DNA of 41,509 nucleotides from Pelargonium cotyledonis (GCA_036897625.1 JAYMTA010000102.1:1-41509); one strand, 5' to 3'; shown: positions 20,501 through 35,500, counted from the first letter of the stretch. Numbers and translations: made by a program. The notes: generated by a model from the sequence alone, not told the origin.

Positions 20501-23500
20501 TATCAATACCATATTCAGATACTCACCATTTCATTTATCTCAGCTTCAGCAAAAGATTTACCATCAACAAGCATGTTCCAAACCACTTTATTAATTTGCA
20601 TTGATATACGCATTGCAAATGACGGACTTTTGTTCTCCTTCTCCATCAGCCGAATCTGAGCTGCCTTTTCCAAAGCCATCCTAAATGAAGCATAGGCTTC
20701 TTTCCGAGATCTTTGTGCATTTACAAGCTCTCTTCTTAATCCTTGCACCTGGAAGGTAAAGTTTTGGTTGTAACGAATCGTTTACCAGAAAATTGAAAAC
20801 TAGCATACACATACATAAACATGTATGTATATTCAAACACTTCACAGGTCAGGTAGTGGCATAAAACTGTAGATGCAATATTCTATGAAAAACATGGATA
20901 CTATACAGTAATAAAGAGAGACAGATATATGAAGGGCATTATGTATAGCATAAGTGCCTAATAACATCTTGGAATCTGAATGACACAAGGGTGAGGAAAT
21001 TGGTTCTTTATTTTTATCACAGTATCCAAATTACTAGGCAACCATAGCAACATATTAAAGCATAGCTGATAGCAGCTTACTCATAATGCCATATGTGTTA
21101 TGAAGAATAGAGTGTCAATGCCCACTGTTTCAACAAAAGTTTACTACAAATCTCTTGAGCCATTATAGTGATGTGCAGTGGAATAAAGCTGAGAATAGAA
21201 TACTATAGCATTATGACAATTCAATAGAATCACATTCCATCAGATAAAAGAGAGCTGAAGGCAAATGGGTTAGTCTGACAAATTGTCGGCATATCAAGCT
21301 TGAGTATCAATTAAGGACTTGCTTTTGACAAAGAGGAAACAAAATTCATGCATCGTTGTGAAACCAAAAAATTCAAGCACAAGAAATCTGGATCAAAGAC
21401 ATCCCATTTGATGGTCAACTATAGGTTTAGTTTATTTGTTTCAAAACAATCTCATTTTAATGGAAGAAGATTTTGACTAGACAGAAGAGCAACAGCAACA
21501 ATAATAATGTCCTAGAGGTAGTAGCATGCCAGCTATCGACATCTCAATCTAACAGATGACTAATGAACTTCATAGAACTACTTAAAGAAGACTGAACTCT
21601 TCAAAATGCTCATATAGCAACCAATGATTTCATAGGTAGATGAAGATGGCTCAAATAATTTGAAACCTTGTAAATACAACTAAGAGTAAATTTCACAAAT
21701 ACCCTCTCTAGTTAAAGTTGAAATCAAACTTTGACCTGCTCTGTTTTTAGCATAGTCGACCCATTTACATGCAAAACTCGTCATGATTGACCAATATGGA
21801 GTTTATTACAATTATGTCCCTTTCTGATCAATTGGTCATAAATACCACTTTGATCAATCATGATGGGTTCGTAAAATAGAGGGATCAACCCTGATGAATT
21901 TTAAAGTAGATGGGATCAATCCTAAGCTAACATTGTGTAGATGAACATTTGGTCTGGTGGTACATGCTTCTTACGGTGCAAGGATTCCTCAAGTTGAATT
22001 ATTACAGTGCTCCCTGCCTTGAAATGCATTGAAAGCATTGAATGGCAGAAGAATTCATGTCTCTGACCCCAATTATTAAAATGATGGCTTAGTCAAGTTG
22101 ACGTGAGGAGTCAATAAAACTATGAAGTGGTACAAGGATCTCCAAAGGGAGATTCATGAAGGCCATGTTGTTGATGATGCTAAAGTAGATTGTGGCCAAG
22201 CCATCTCCTAAATTTATAAAACTATGAAGTGGTACAAGGATCTCCAAAGGGAGATTCATGAAGGCCATGTTGTTGATGATGCTAAAGCAGATTGTGGCCG
22301 AGTCATCTCCTAAATTTTTTCCGACCAAAGGAAAAAGGGAAAGCACTACTCAACATGAAATATTAAGGAAAAAAAAAACCTTATACATAAAGCAGAAAAG
22401 AACTACTACTAAATTAGCATCGCAAAACTTTTTATTTGTTTCTCACCAAAGCAGATCTTCCACCAGATGTCATCCACAAGTCTCCATCCTTTTCTAGGTT
22501 TGTTTCTCCAGAAGTATCACACCCACGAGACAATTTCCTGATGTCAGCAAGAATCAAATTCTTTTCCCGATCTTTGTGTTCAAGGTTGATTTTTGCAAGT
22601 TCTACCTCTTCTACACCATCAGGAACCACCTCATCTGCCTCTTCTTCAATATCGTCATCATCTTCAGCAATAAACGACAGACTACTTTTCCGAGGCCTGA
22701 ATTAAATTATAATACTCAATCAATTTAGATACACAATAACTGCTTAAAGAGGCATGCAAGTACTTTACAAGTCATCAAAAGGTATAACCCAGATTTAGAT
22801 TCCAAAATTCAACTTCATAAAGGAATATATAGGATATATTCATCTAAATGATGAATAGCAACTATTTGCCAAATACTGAATCTGAAAAGAATAGAAGACA
22901 GAAAGGTATCTTGCGTACCTAAACTCCCCTTCACAGTTGCAGTTAAAGCTCAATTTGGATACACACCAGAGTTCAATTCAAACCCAGACTATGATATGGG
23001 CTAATGAAAGTAAATCCATAGAGCAAGGTTGTTACAGCTACGCTACTATGAGGCTTTATATTTGCCTTGAGCACCTCACAACGAAAGTGAAGTTTGAGAA
23101 AATCTTGGGCTATTTAACTTATACAGCACCAATGGACATTTAAACAATCAATTTTACAAATACTATTAGGCACAAGAAAAATGCAAATATAGAAAACATA
23201 TATAGTCGGCACATAACTTATAATTTCACCACACGAACACAGAGAGAGAGAGAGAGAGAGAGAGCTCACTTGGGAAGCCGTCCAAAGAGAAGATTTTTCA
23301 ACACATCCACCATAACATGATACTGGCGAGATGTCATTGCTGCAGTTATAGCATGAGAATTGAATGTGAGTTCTTTTAAGGGCTTCATCTGCAACGACGT
23401 GAATCAAAATTGTTAAATGGAATTGCCGTGCAACAATTGAAGGATTCACTAACAAACAATGAAATATAAGGAATAGACAGTAATAATTACTCTGACATCA

Positions 23501-26500
23501 AAATGAACTAAACAATGCAAAAATATGGAGGCATAAGAGAAAACTCAATGTACCTTCAAATCTGGAGTCCCACCTTTGTGTCGTGTATATCGGAAGTACA
23601 TGTCACAAGGTGTAAACACTCTTTCCAACAAGGCACCAGTTCGCTTCACTTTTGGAGAGCTCCTATGAATTTTTGGAAGCCACTGCAATCCAGCCCCTGG
23701 ATCAACATCAGTTGGTGCAACATGAGCTTGCACATGCTCCAACATCACAGAGAACTCCATGCGTTTCCATGTCATTTCAGGTTGAATTTCAAGAAGATGT
23801 ATATTTTTCGTACCAAGTGCTTGTTCAATCATCTCATGGCCAACCTGAACTACTGAGTGGAATGAACGAGCTAACACCCTGCCACTAACAGCAGCAAGCA
23901 GAAATCTACCCTGGTAAAGAAAAGAAAGGTACCATTCATGACTACTTTTGGTGGCGACTAACAGTAACCAATTAAACAAGGCATAAACATGTAAAATGCA
24001 AATGGAGAAAAGTCAAGTGTTATTTTGGGTTTTTGCAGTTACAATTGTTCCAATGCTTGGTGTATTGTCCTGCTTTGCGTAAAAAGATCTTTCGGATGAG
24101 ATAATCAGGAAAGAATCACAAAGGTGTGGAGCTTTTGGTACCCAATGTCAAACCACATGCAATCCAAGTTTCTCGCATCACTGATCCCTTTTTTAGATTT
24201 CTTGGACAGGAGCTTTTGGTATCCAATATCAAACCACACTATTTATTATAGGAGCTTCTCTTGTAAACATCCTACATAATAGCACTCTCATATTTTTCCT
24301 TTTACTTATCAAGAGTATAAGAGAAAAAGAGGTACAATAATTTGGTTACTCAACTTACTCCCAGAAGAAAAGAAAATTAAATGCAATTATGTTTTAGAAA
24401 GCGAGGATTAGAGTCTCCTTCATAACTTACATTAGCTTCCTCAGAGTGCAGATTGAATTGTGGCTCAATCACATTCACCATAAAATGACAAGTCCCCTCT
24501 TCCTCAGCATCATCTGCATTTCCACTTTTTACTGGTGAAAAAGTAAAGCAACACCTCTTAGATGAACTCATTGGTCATAAAACAAATCTTAAATATAGAC
24601 ACTTTAGAATTTAGATTAATAGCTACAACTATGGCATGGTGGTGCCGACATTCATTTTGACAGACTGATGCCGAATTTGAAAGGCCTGATCATTAATAAA
24701 TTAAGGTTTGACTTGGGAATTATTGTGACTCTTGAAGTGTATTGTCAAGAGGGGTATTTTGCTAGTTTCCAGATCTGATGGACAGATCTGCAGCCAGGTT
24801 ATTAAGTCCTAGTCAAGTCTAACTAAGTATCTTAGCTTAAATTTCACCAAACTACAGCTTTGTGGCCTCCGAGATGCAAACCCTACGTGTGAACTGTGAA
24901 GTGGAAGACCCTACTAGTGTGATTCTAGTAAATAGCAAAGATTCCTAGATCTTATTAATGTGAAGCTAATGGTAAATTATCTATTTTCTTTTATTTTTTT
25001 ATCTGGGGCATCAGATTTCAATACCTAATTCTCATCACCAAATTCATACAAACCCTTTCCTCTTCCTATTAACCTGCATTACAGGCCCTAGAATGCAATT
25101 AGCTTAAATATAAACCGGTAATCCGATGAACAAAATCACATGATGGCTATTATTACAAAGAGGGATCAAGACATACCAACAGCAGGAGATGATGGATTCT
25201 CTTTAATGACTGACTGTGATGGAGTTGGCAGCAATTCCGAAGTCTCATTTTTTACTGGGGAACTCGCACCAGGATTGGAGTTACCATCTTGAGGTTTCGC
25301 AGCTTCACCTATCTGCTTCTCCTCAAGCAATTTCCTCTGAGCATACTGCCGAGATGGAGAAGGCTTTGGAGATGCAAATGCTTTGGATATTCCCCCAACC
25401 CAAGACCAAACAGCATCTCGATTCTCAATAGTCCACAAAAGCTTGAGGCCGTAAACAAAAACACGCTGACAATTATCCGCTATTACGACATTATATCCAT
25501 CATCATCACTTGGATCCAACCTAGTATGCTCATCACTATCACTCCCATTTTCAAACTCAGACCTCACGTATGTCATCTCAACATTTCTTCTACCAGCCTC
25601 TTGCCAAGCCAATAATCTTGCTGGATCAGCTTTAGGGGCCTGCTTTCTGATGGTAAAATAATCAGATGACAATAAAAATCCATCATCATGATGCTTCTCT
25701 GTGCAACCACCAGAGTTGGACTTTTCACTAGGAACTCGATCAATGAATCCAGATTCTGAACTTTTCTTTGTCCTCTGAACCATTTTTGCAACGCTAGTAC
25801 AATCCTCTCTTCTTAAAAATACCTTGGGCAAGTGAAGGTCAAAACCCTGATAAATGAGATCAAGAGAATCGCGTGGGCTGTCAAAAGTATATTTTTGTGC
25901 ACCGCGACTTGAACAGAATTCGAATTTCAACTTTGTCATATTAATTGTTAACCCTTTGGCCGGATCATCATCATCTAATGGTAAGTGTTTTATTATAGCC
26001 GGTGTAGAATCTATCCGCAACATGAATTCCGTCATCACCCTGTCTAAGGACAAATTACCTGATCTAGGAATTCTAGGAACTCCAAAATGAGGCCACCGAG
26101 AAAACGTACGCAGTTTATGTGGAGGAACATTGTTCAAACTAATGAACTTCAGGATCCATGCTAAATCATGTGGACCAACAGTCATTGTTGGTGATACAGT
26201 CGAAACATTCTCAGACTTGTGAGGACCACACCCAGATCCATTTGGAAGAGAGCCATCTCCCATGGAAGATGAGGATTGTTTCTCATTAGAGGGAAGAGAG
26301 GATCTAAGAGAGAAGTTCCAGCGAAGAGAGAGAGAAGTAGATCTGAAGGGATCAAAAACTATTTCACGAGCTTTTTCTTCAATAGGCAGTGCAAACAGGT
26401 AATGATTCAGGGGTTTTCCAGATTCACAATCCCACTCCATTAGAACTTCAAGAGTAAATGAAGGGGCAACAAGGAAAGGAACAGATAAAATATTATCAGG

Positions 26501-29500
26501 AACTTTTGTACTGCGTCGGTTAATCAAACTCTCCAAACTGCTTAGAAAAAACTTGAAATCCTTCGCAGAAACATAAACACGACCATCTGATTGATGGATC
26601 TCCATATGACCTGATGTGAGTTGAAGTTTGTCAAGCTTTTCATAAGGATCTGTAGTTGCAAGAATGTGAAATTGGGATTCAGTAAAGAACAAAGCAATTT
26701 TTCCATGGATGTAATTCCGCATATCATCCCACCAAGGAAGGCTTTTCTCCTTTTTTGGAGGTTGAGGTGGTGGAATGGGGTTCCTGACACTTAAATGAGC
26801 TCTTCGAAGAGCTACTGTAAAAGCATAGCTGACATCTGCAAAGGCTGGTTCATATCCCACCCCATAGGATACTTCTGCTTTCTGAAAATAAATAGGTAAA
26901 TTTGTGTATGTTTTCATTGGTGGAGTTGTTCCAGTAGCTGAACGAAGCATGCACACCTTCCTCCATTTCCCAATGAAGACATCTTGGTGAATCTGGGGCT
27001 GAAAACAAGTTGCCTGATTGAAGAAAACACAATTATACATATTACAATCTTTACTAAAAGAATTTACAGCAACTCAAGGACACTCATATGTAAAGAAACC
27101 AGATTATTGAAGTTCAAATAGGATCTGGATAATAAATCTTTACAGAAACTCTTTTCATAAACTTGGGGCAAAAATACGTCTGAATTTACTTTCTAGGATG
27201 AAAAAGTAACAGAATACCAATAGATCTTATAAATTAATTTGATTATAATCTCTGAAAAAATCTGATTATATTTGAAAGAGAAGAAAAGATTGGAGAGACC
27301 AACAGATGCATGGAACTCAATCAGAGCATTCTCATATCATGATGCATTCTCCCCATTGGTAAGCTGCATAGTCCAACGAGGGATTGATCCTAAACCCACA
27401 ACGGGCAGAATGGTAACATGACTGTGGCCTATTATTGATGAACGTGAAGGATCAAACATATGCCCTCCTATTCACTAAATGGAGTGGGAGAACACCTAAA
27501 TCAGTATGCCACAAACTTTGGTGGTAATCACACTCATTCCATACATAAATTGGATTAATCTAATCATTAATATTGGCTCATATATTTTAAGAGATAAAAA
27601 GAACTGTGGGAAATGTTTTGCTTTTATTTAAAGGAAAAGAGAGACATTTCAAACTGAGGATAAATAATTTTCTATATAACATTGGTTAGCACATAGCATT
27701 GCAGTCAATTATCCATATAATCACCCCGACCCCCCCCACCCCCTCCCCTCCACATTTATCATTTCTGCATTGAGTGTGGTGCATGCTTAATTTGTATAAA
27801 GTGGAAAAAGATGAGTGAAGTTGTAGTTAGTTCATGTTCTTTGTGAATACAAGCAAAACATATCAGAACTAGATCAACTTTTTTAAGAGCCACGGCAGGA
27901 CATGATGTCAGGGCATATGCTTTTTGGATATGTTTCTCTTCTTAGTGGTATGACCAGTGGATGAGGAATTTACTTGATAGATTAAGTTGACATATTAAAG
28001 GGCATTCAACAAAAAATTCAACAGGCAAATGAGCAAGTAAAAATTAATTAATAACAGAAAGGTAACCTTAGGGGAAATTTTGAATCTTACCTGCTGTGCT
28101 AGCACAAGACAACCTTCACATTTTCCAGAAGTTGCTGAAAAAAGAGGATTTGTGTAATCTCTTAGGTTTGCAACAAGAGATCCAGCACGAAGAAGGATAT
28201 TTCTCCCATAAAGTCGAGAAAATGGTATATTGTTTTCTTCGATAAAAGGATCAAGCTTCTTCAAAAATTCTATCATCCCTTCATCTCCGCCATCAATTTT
28301 TGTCAAGCTGACATCTAAATCTGTAGCAGAAATGGAGAGAATAGAAGTTCTAGTAGTGCTAAACTTAAAACCAGCCTGGAACCCTTCCCTACAGGCACCT
28401 GAACCTTCAGACTTTACTAGATTCTGACATGCCTGATAATAAGATTTGAATGAATCTTTATAGATCTCTTCTTGCACTTTGATAACAGCTGAAGGATCTT
28501 GTAAATCAATCTCAACTCCATTATAGCAAGTCTTCTTTTCAATACTCGAATCTTGGGCCTCAGCAGCTTTAGAGGATTGATTTCCTTCAGATATAAGGTC
28601 ATCAAGAAATTTCATCCTGACAGCTAACTCAGAGGCCTCATTTTTCATCAGCCTGTAGTGTTCATCAAGCCAGCCCTGCAAAGGTTCTTCCTCAACTTCA
28701 GCATATAGTCTATGTATGCAAAACTTTAAACATCCAAGTTTCATAGAGCTAGGCTTCTGGGCTTTTGAGCTCTCTTTCTTCACAGGAAACAAAAGTTGAG
28801 TTTTAGCAGCAGTTATAAGCTTCAAACCTCTCAACATATCCTCAAAGGCATCATCAATAGCACGCAACTCCAACCTGAATGGCATAATAATATGAATATC
28901 AAGGCCTTGAATAACCCAATCCCACACAGTGCCTACTGTTGTTTTTCCATCAGATGAACCAGCTGAAGCACTAGGAATACGAGAGATCTGCATCCGGCTG
29001 CTTTTGAATATTCTGGAACCATTCAAATCGAGTATAAGTCCTTCAAGAAGTACACCGATACGAGCATTCTCAGAGAAAATTGACTGAACCTCAATCATGA
29101 CCTCAACCCCATCTCCAGCCTCAGCAGATATACTCAGCATTTCCACATCGACAGCAAAAATAGTTTCCCTTTTCTTGTTCTTATCAAAATGTCCCAATTC
29201 TGTGGTCATTTCTTTCTTTTGCTCAACATTTCTTCCACTAGAGACATCTTCCATATTACGAGCTTCCCGAAGCTTCTGAATGTGGACCAGCGACCTCAAT
29301 TGCAAAACAAGATCAATCAGTGATAGATGTACATCAGGCTCCCATCTGAGTGTAATATCAGTAGCACTGAAAAGAGAGCAGACCGCAATCTCTTTAAGAC
29401 CACCAGAACGCCGTACAAATTTTGCATTCTGTATGTCAACCAATGTCACTTTTGTTTCGGGCCTTTGCTCCTCCAAAAATTCTTGATAAATGGATCTGGC

Positions 29501-32500
29501 TCTTTCCACTTCAATCTGTGTAGAATGTTTCTCTTTGTTCACACACAAACTAAAATGAAATATGTCTAGAGAAACAGAATATTTCAACTGTCCGCGTCCA
29601 TCAGAAACTGTGGACATTACATTTGCTGTCCGTGGTGTGCCATCAGCCGATACACTAATCACAACTTTACCACCCTGTGATCCATAATTCACACGCTTTG
29701 GATCTGCAACAGTTGTGTTTTCCAGGCCACAGTCACCACTAAAATTTACAGAGCACCGCTCGAGGTTAAAGTTAAGGAGTAGTGTTCCTTTGCTTGCTGG
29801 TTTGGACGAACGGCCTCCACGATTAGGTGTCACTCTTTTCCCAGAACCAGATAAATTCTTGAAGAGAGTTTGGAAAGATATAGCAGCTGATACAAGTGAC
29901 TCAACACGCTTGAAGGTAAAGTAAACACCCATACCAGTAACATCAACAGAAAGGACCAATTTGCATTTAAAACCATCTTCAACCGAATCCATGTCCTTTT
30001 TTCCCCAATCCAGACTGACCTTTGCTATATGCAATAAAGAACCAGAATTTGACTCCACGCCAAAGAGGCTCTCTTTTGAGCATTCTTGATATTCTTCTGC
30101 CAAGTGCAAATTCAGCTCACCAAGTTCCATGTGCACCAAAGTTCCCATACTTGATATGTTATTTGCAAAGACATGTGATGATTGTGAACAACCCTACAAT
30201 AGGAAATTAAACCATGTTTCAAGCCAGAACATATTAACTTAAAAATCTCCAACATTAGGAAAACAGTGCAATATGAATTAGGATAATAAATTAGAACATG
30301 AATTTTAGATAATGTGCAACTTGAAACTTATCCATCAAGATAGCATTTTAACATCAACTGCATATACGGCATGGCTAGTGGGCATACTAAAAGAGTCTAA
30401 GAGCTCCTATTTCCATAAACGCATGTTCAATAGACCCACTTCCAACTAATAATGCTGCATTAAGTAATTATATCATATGTCAGCCACTTAATTTACACTA
30501 TATGATACAGGTAGGACCTGGTAGGTCACCAATAGGTAATTTGTTAGTTTGATACAGCCTTGTGGGCTGTTTCTTGCATCTCTTAGAGATATAGTTTTAG
30601 GATATTTCCAAGGGGGTTTCATCGGTTAATCTTTCTTTGTGTTTCTCCTTTCTTAAGACACTTGATTAAATTTCTTCCTTTAACAAATAACAGTAACAAC
30701 ATAATACTGAGAAATAAAGAAGACAATACTTACATGAAACAGGGGGGAACCACTGATACTATAGAGCACAATAGTCATCTCAGGGGCAGAAAGAGTACAT
30801 GTCCACATGATGATTTTCATATCATCAGCAGATGATGGCCTTTCAGGAGTAGGTTTTTCCTCTCGAAGAACCATTGCCTTCTTTTCGGATAAGTGCATCT
30901 GCAACCATGGCTTTAATCTACTCATTATGATGTTGCAACGTGTGCCTCCCAGCTTAACTTCAATTTCAGCTCTGACGGGCGAGGTTGGCTGAAAAACAAA
31001 GCATCCAAAATCTAAGCCAGTAGGAGACTCGAAGTGATAGAATTAGTGCTCAATGAGTTAGAACTCCATATGCATTCAGAAGCAGCACTTTAACAAAATA
31101 CCAAAATGATTAGGAAAAAAGAATCCCTGTAAGAATAACAATTATTACATTTTTGGTGACTAAAGCATATAAACTTGATGAGCTAAGTTTACTGGTTTTG
31201 ATTCCAACCATCATTTAGTGGGAAAATGCATGTATCTATACCATGAACGTCAAGATCATAATGAAGGTGAAACAAATGTGCATAACAGAGTATTTTTTGG
31301 CTTCTGTGAGTGTGTTTTCAATAACAGAAACTCGGAGAATGTGATCATTCCATACTTTCACAGGTTAAGATGAAATTGTCCAGCACATTCCATAAAGACT
31401 TCATCATTAACTCAAATATCATATTGGGTAAGTCAATCTCATTTTGTATGAAGACAGCATGTATGTATTGTCTTGTATGCATGGATTCAACTATCAGTAA
31501 ATGTATAAACTACCCATACACTCACATTTCCCGAAAACTTCCAGGTTCTAGTTCAGCTGGTGTTTCCAAAACTAGAGAAATAATTTAATTTTTTTATTCT
31601 ACTGCAGTTTGCCATGATTTGTGACCCTAGCAAATATTAAATGGGGTGTTTGTCTTTTTGGGTTATGTACATTGGAGTTTTAGTGAATGGCAAGAAAGTT
31701 TTTAAACTGTACTCTAACCCAATAGCTTAAGCTCTTAGGTGGAGGACCCAACCAATCTATCAAGTGGTCTCAAACTTCACATTCTTTCAAGGTGGGATAC
31801 TTTAACACTCTCTCTCAAGAGCAGGCTGGACAACATAGCAGGCCATGCACGTGGACCAAGAATTCATAGGGAGGCAACATAAACAGCTCACTAGGCCCAA
31901 ACCAATCCAGATTTGGCATCATGTTAAATCTTACTCCAACAGAAAAGCTTAAACTCTTCAGTGTAGGACTCAACTATTATATCAAGTGATCTCAAACTTC
32001 ACATTTATTCAACGTGGGATGCATACAAAGGGTTGAGTCCAGTGTTCCACCCATTATGAGCTTTAAGCTTCAAATTTTATATACTAAATGCAACATGGTA
32101 TCTTTTTCAACTCTTAATCTTCAACCACTTCTTTAGACATGCCTAACCATAAGAAAAGAAATGAAGAAACCGAGACTCCATCTTTGAAGGAAATGCATCA
32201 TCTACCACTTTTAAAATATAAATAAACTCATCTCCCCCTCCACTTAGACAAAATACATAAATCATTTGCAACAGGAAACATGTTTGAGGATTTGAACTAC
32301 AAGAACTACTTAAATAGGACGTGTTTTGTTATGCCTAATTGGTATGTTAGAATTCATAAAAGAAAAACTATCAATTTTCTACCTTTTAAAATTGGCATCC
32401 GAGATCATTCCAAATTGGTAACATACTCCCAACTGAAGCCCTAAGCTAACCCATCTGTTGGGTAAAAAAACACAAATATACCAAGCATTTGGCATGAATC

Positions 32501-35500
32501 AAGATGTCTGACCATGCAAGGTTAGTACTGAATTGGGAAAAGCTTGGTTTACAAATTGCAATGAACAGATGATTTGCTTATATCATTGAATTCTAATTCT
32601 ATACAGAATTAATACAATGATCTGACGCAGGGCAAGGACCAACTTAAGCTATCAGCCCTAATTTTTGTGCTGAGTAGGACTTCTAGACTCTAGTAAACAA
32701 AGAGGCATCTATTCTTACATTGGTTTGCTGGGGAAGAAGCATGGGTTTTAGCGATTTGTTGTACATTAAGTACGTAGGATTTCAATACAGATAAGGGACA
32801 TCTACGTTGTAAATGTGCATTCTTTGCAATCCAGAGGGTTCTTTAAATTTAGTGAGGTCACTATCAAGAAACTCGAACCTATTTTAAACTCATATAGTTT
32901 AAATTTTATAAATTTTGGGTAACCCATTTGGCTCCGCCTATGCATAGAAGCCATAACATAATTCCTGAAAATTTAACTGTATCACATTCCACACAAAAGA
33001 AATGGCATCAACTTAAGAAAGCACTATGTAGTGGCAACTCTTAGTTTGAATTGAACATACCTCTATTGGAATGTACAAAAACGAAACAACATCAACCTTC
33101 AGTATCTCCAAAACAGAAGTGCCAGCTTCTCTAAAAAGCTGAAACATAATGGAAAATGCATGTCATGCAGAGGCAAAGTAGCACAATGAATGTTAAAAGT
33201 GCACTACTAAAAGGCTTTAGTATCAACAGTCACAAGCATACATGAATCTCACTAAACTCCAACTGAAAATCAAGGCGTGTACTCTCCCCCAGATCTTCAC
33301 TGGCCTGCGACTTGGTGGTCCTCAATTGAATGCCCATGATGTTATTATTAATGACAAGATTATGCTCTTGATGAATGAAACTAACATCCAGTTTTGGTAA
33401 ATTGAAGCAAACCTATAAAAGAAAAACATAAATTTCTGTCAGGTAATGGTTAGACTGTTGGCAGTATATATCAGACCATCACGAAACCTAACCAATACAA
33501 AGAACAACGAAAATCATCACACACACACAAAAATGCTACTACAAGAAACCATTTAAGTTGAGGAAATTTTCAACAGAATAGAAATGGTTTACTCTATACA
33601 TTTTCAATGATTGCATAAGTTACCTTTCTCTTTGTATTAGTTACACGATTCCAGCAAAGATTTAACCTTTAAACGTCTTAGACTAAAAGCAAAATAATAC
33701 ATTGACAGCAAATAAGAGTTCAACCAAATGGTGTCAATAACCACCATTAAATCCCTCTTTTGCCCACTGTTTTGGTTTTATTTAGTTGATGGTCAAAGAG
33801 ATTACATGGCTGCTTCAAACCTCAACTTGCTTGTCAATATCTTTTCACTCCGCAAGGAGTGGAAAATTTATTTCCACGACAGACATCTCTCTCTATCTTT
33901 TATATTAGAAACCCATATGTGAAGGTGATTTCTTCATTAATTTTTCTCCAGTGCTCTACTTGCTTGAAAAGATCTAGACTTCTTCTCATGGACCAGTAAA
34001 TCATTTTATCTCCAAAAAAATCCTGATATGATCTGTGAAATTTTATGTTATTGACGTGAATAAATTGTCTTAATAAGTACAAAAGAGACCTCTTTATATA
34101 GGATATCTAGGCTGGAAATAGGAAACAACCTAGGACTACGAATCGAACTAAACATATAATTTTTTTCATGAAATCTTAAAGAAAGAGAGTGAAAGAAAAG
34201 ATTATTAAAAATCGTGAAAAAGAGAAGATTTATTAGCTGAGCATGCAAAGTTAGGTTGCCTCCAGAATGGCAGAAGCATCAAGAGATTCTCAAACCAGTG
34301 AATCAAAAGGCTATGATACCATGTGAAATTTATGTTATTGATGTAAATAAATTGTCTCAACAAGTATAAAAGAGGACCCATTTATACAGGATATCTAGAC
34401 AAAATATAGAAAATAAACTAAGATTAGGAATTAAACTAAACTTTCCTTAGCGTTCTCTCTTTAGGGCTGCGGCGGTTGCAGATCATTTGGGGCGGCGGCG
34501 GCTCACTTGAACGACGGCGTTGGTCACTTGGTGGTCATTCTCTCTCTAGGAGTGTATTGCTTGTAGGGCAACAAAGAGCGGCTAGGTTTTTGGGCGGCTA
34601 GGGCTTTGAAGAGCGGCTAGGGTTCGGCAAGTGGTGGTTAAGGTGTCGGCAGCGGAAGGTTTAGGGCATCGACATCATCGGAGATAGCGGCTATGGCGGA
34701 GTTCAGTCTGGGGGCACGAGGTGGCTCCCGTGATAGAATCATGTCACAGATAAGCCGAGATCGATGGGGTTTGGTTCGGCGAGTTGTGTTGATGGTCGTT
34801 TTGTGGTTGCAGGAGGTTGTCCGACAGATCGGGGGGAGAGATTACCAAGTGCCCCTGATTTGGGTTATAGTTTAGTACTCAAATTAAAAGAGTACATGTT
34901 TTTTGGTATGATGGTTTGGGGTTTACGAGTTGGGCTGCAGGAAGTTGTTCGACAAATCGGGGAGGGTTTATCCAGTGCCCCTGACTTGGTGTATAGTTCA
35001 GTACTCAAATCAACAGAGTACATGGTTCTTGGTATGATGAATCGGGTATCAAGGGATGATTGTACTTTAGTTTCTGCTTTTGTTTTAATTTACTTTAGTT
35101 CGGTGATTAGTTTAGTACCGGATAGGCTTAGTGTCGATTGTTTATGCTTTTGTTGTAATAGTTCTTTTTCCCCTTAATGAAACATGAGTTTCCAGTATTA
35201 AAAAAAAATAAAATAAAAAAACTTTCCTTACTACAATATATTTCCAAATTTTACCAACACTCTTCCTGATTCTAAGTCATCTTCACATGATTTAATGGAC
35301 CAATGGTCTCTAAGAAGTCAAGGGATGCAGTTTTCTCAAATGGTAATAATTCCCTTCATCCATAGCAGGCATCCGTTTGCTAATGAAAGTGCTGAGTTGA
35401 GTTAAGTTCGACATTATAAAAAAATGTCAGAATATGAAAAACTGAACAAGAATGTAATTGAGTAACAATATGAAAAATGAAACACACAAATAGTAGTAGG

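Larger units (their letters stand above)
34309..35259 (-). mobile_element. Small LTR (TRIM-like) element: interrupted LTR and tRNA-Met primer site
   Basis: On the minus strand the LTR runs from 35259 (TGTTGG...) to 34322 (...TTTCACA), with TG...CA ends. It is followed at once by TGGTATCATAGCC (34321-34309), close to the initiator tRNA-Met primer-binding site TGGTATCAGAGC. Removing the insertion at 34450-35218 leaves an LTR of about 157 bp. With the truncated copy at 34034-34153 and an interior of only about 155 bp, it fits a TRIM-type miniature element. It lies in SABRE intron 5 (33413-35534), in the same orientation as SABRE. Confidence 0.6.
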
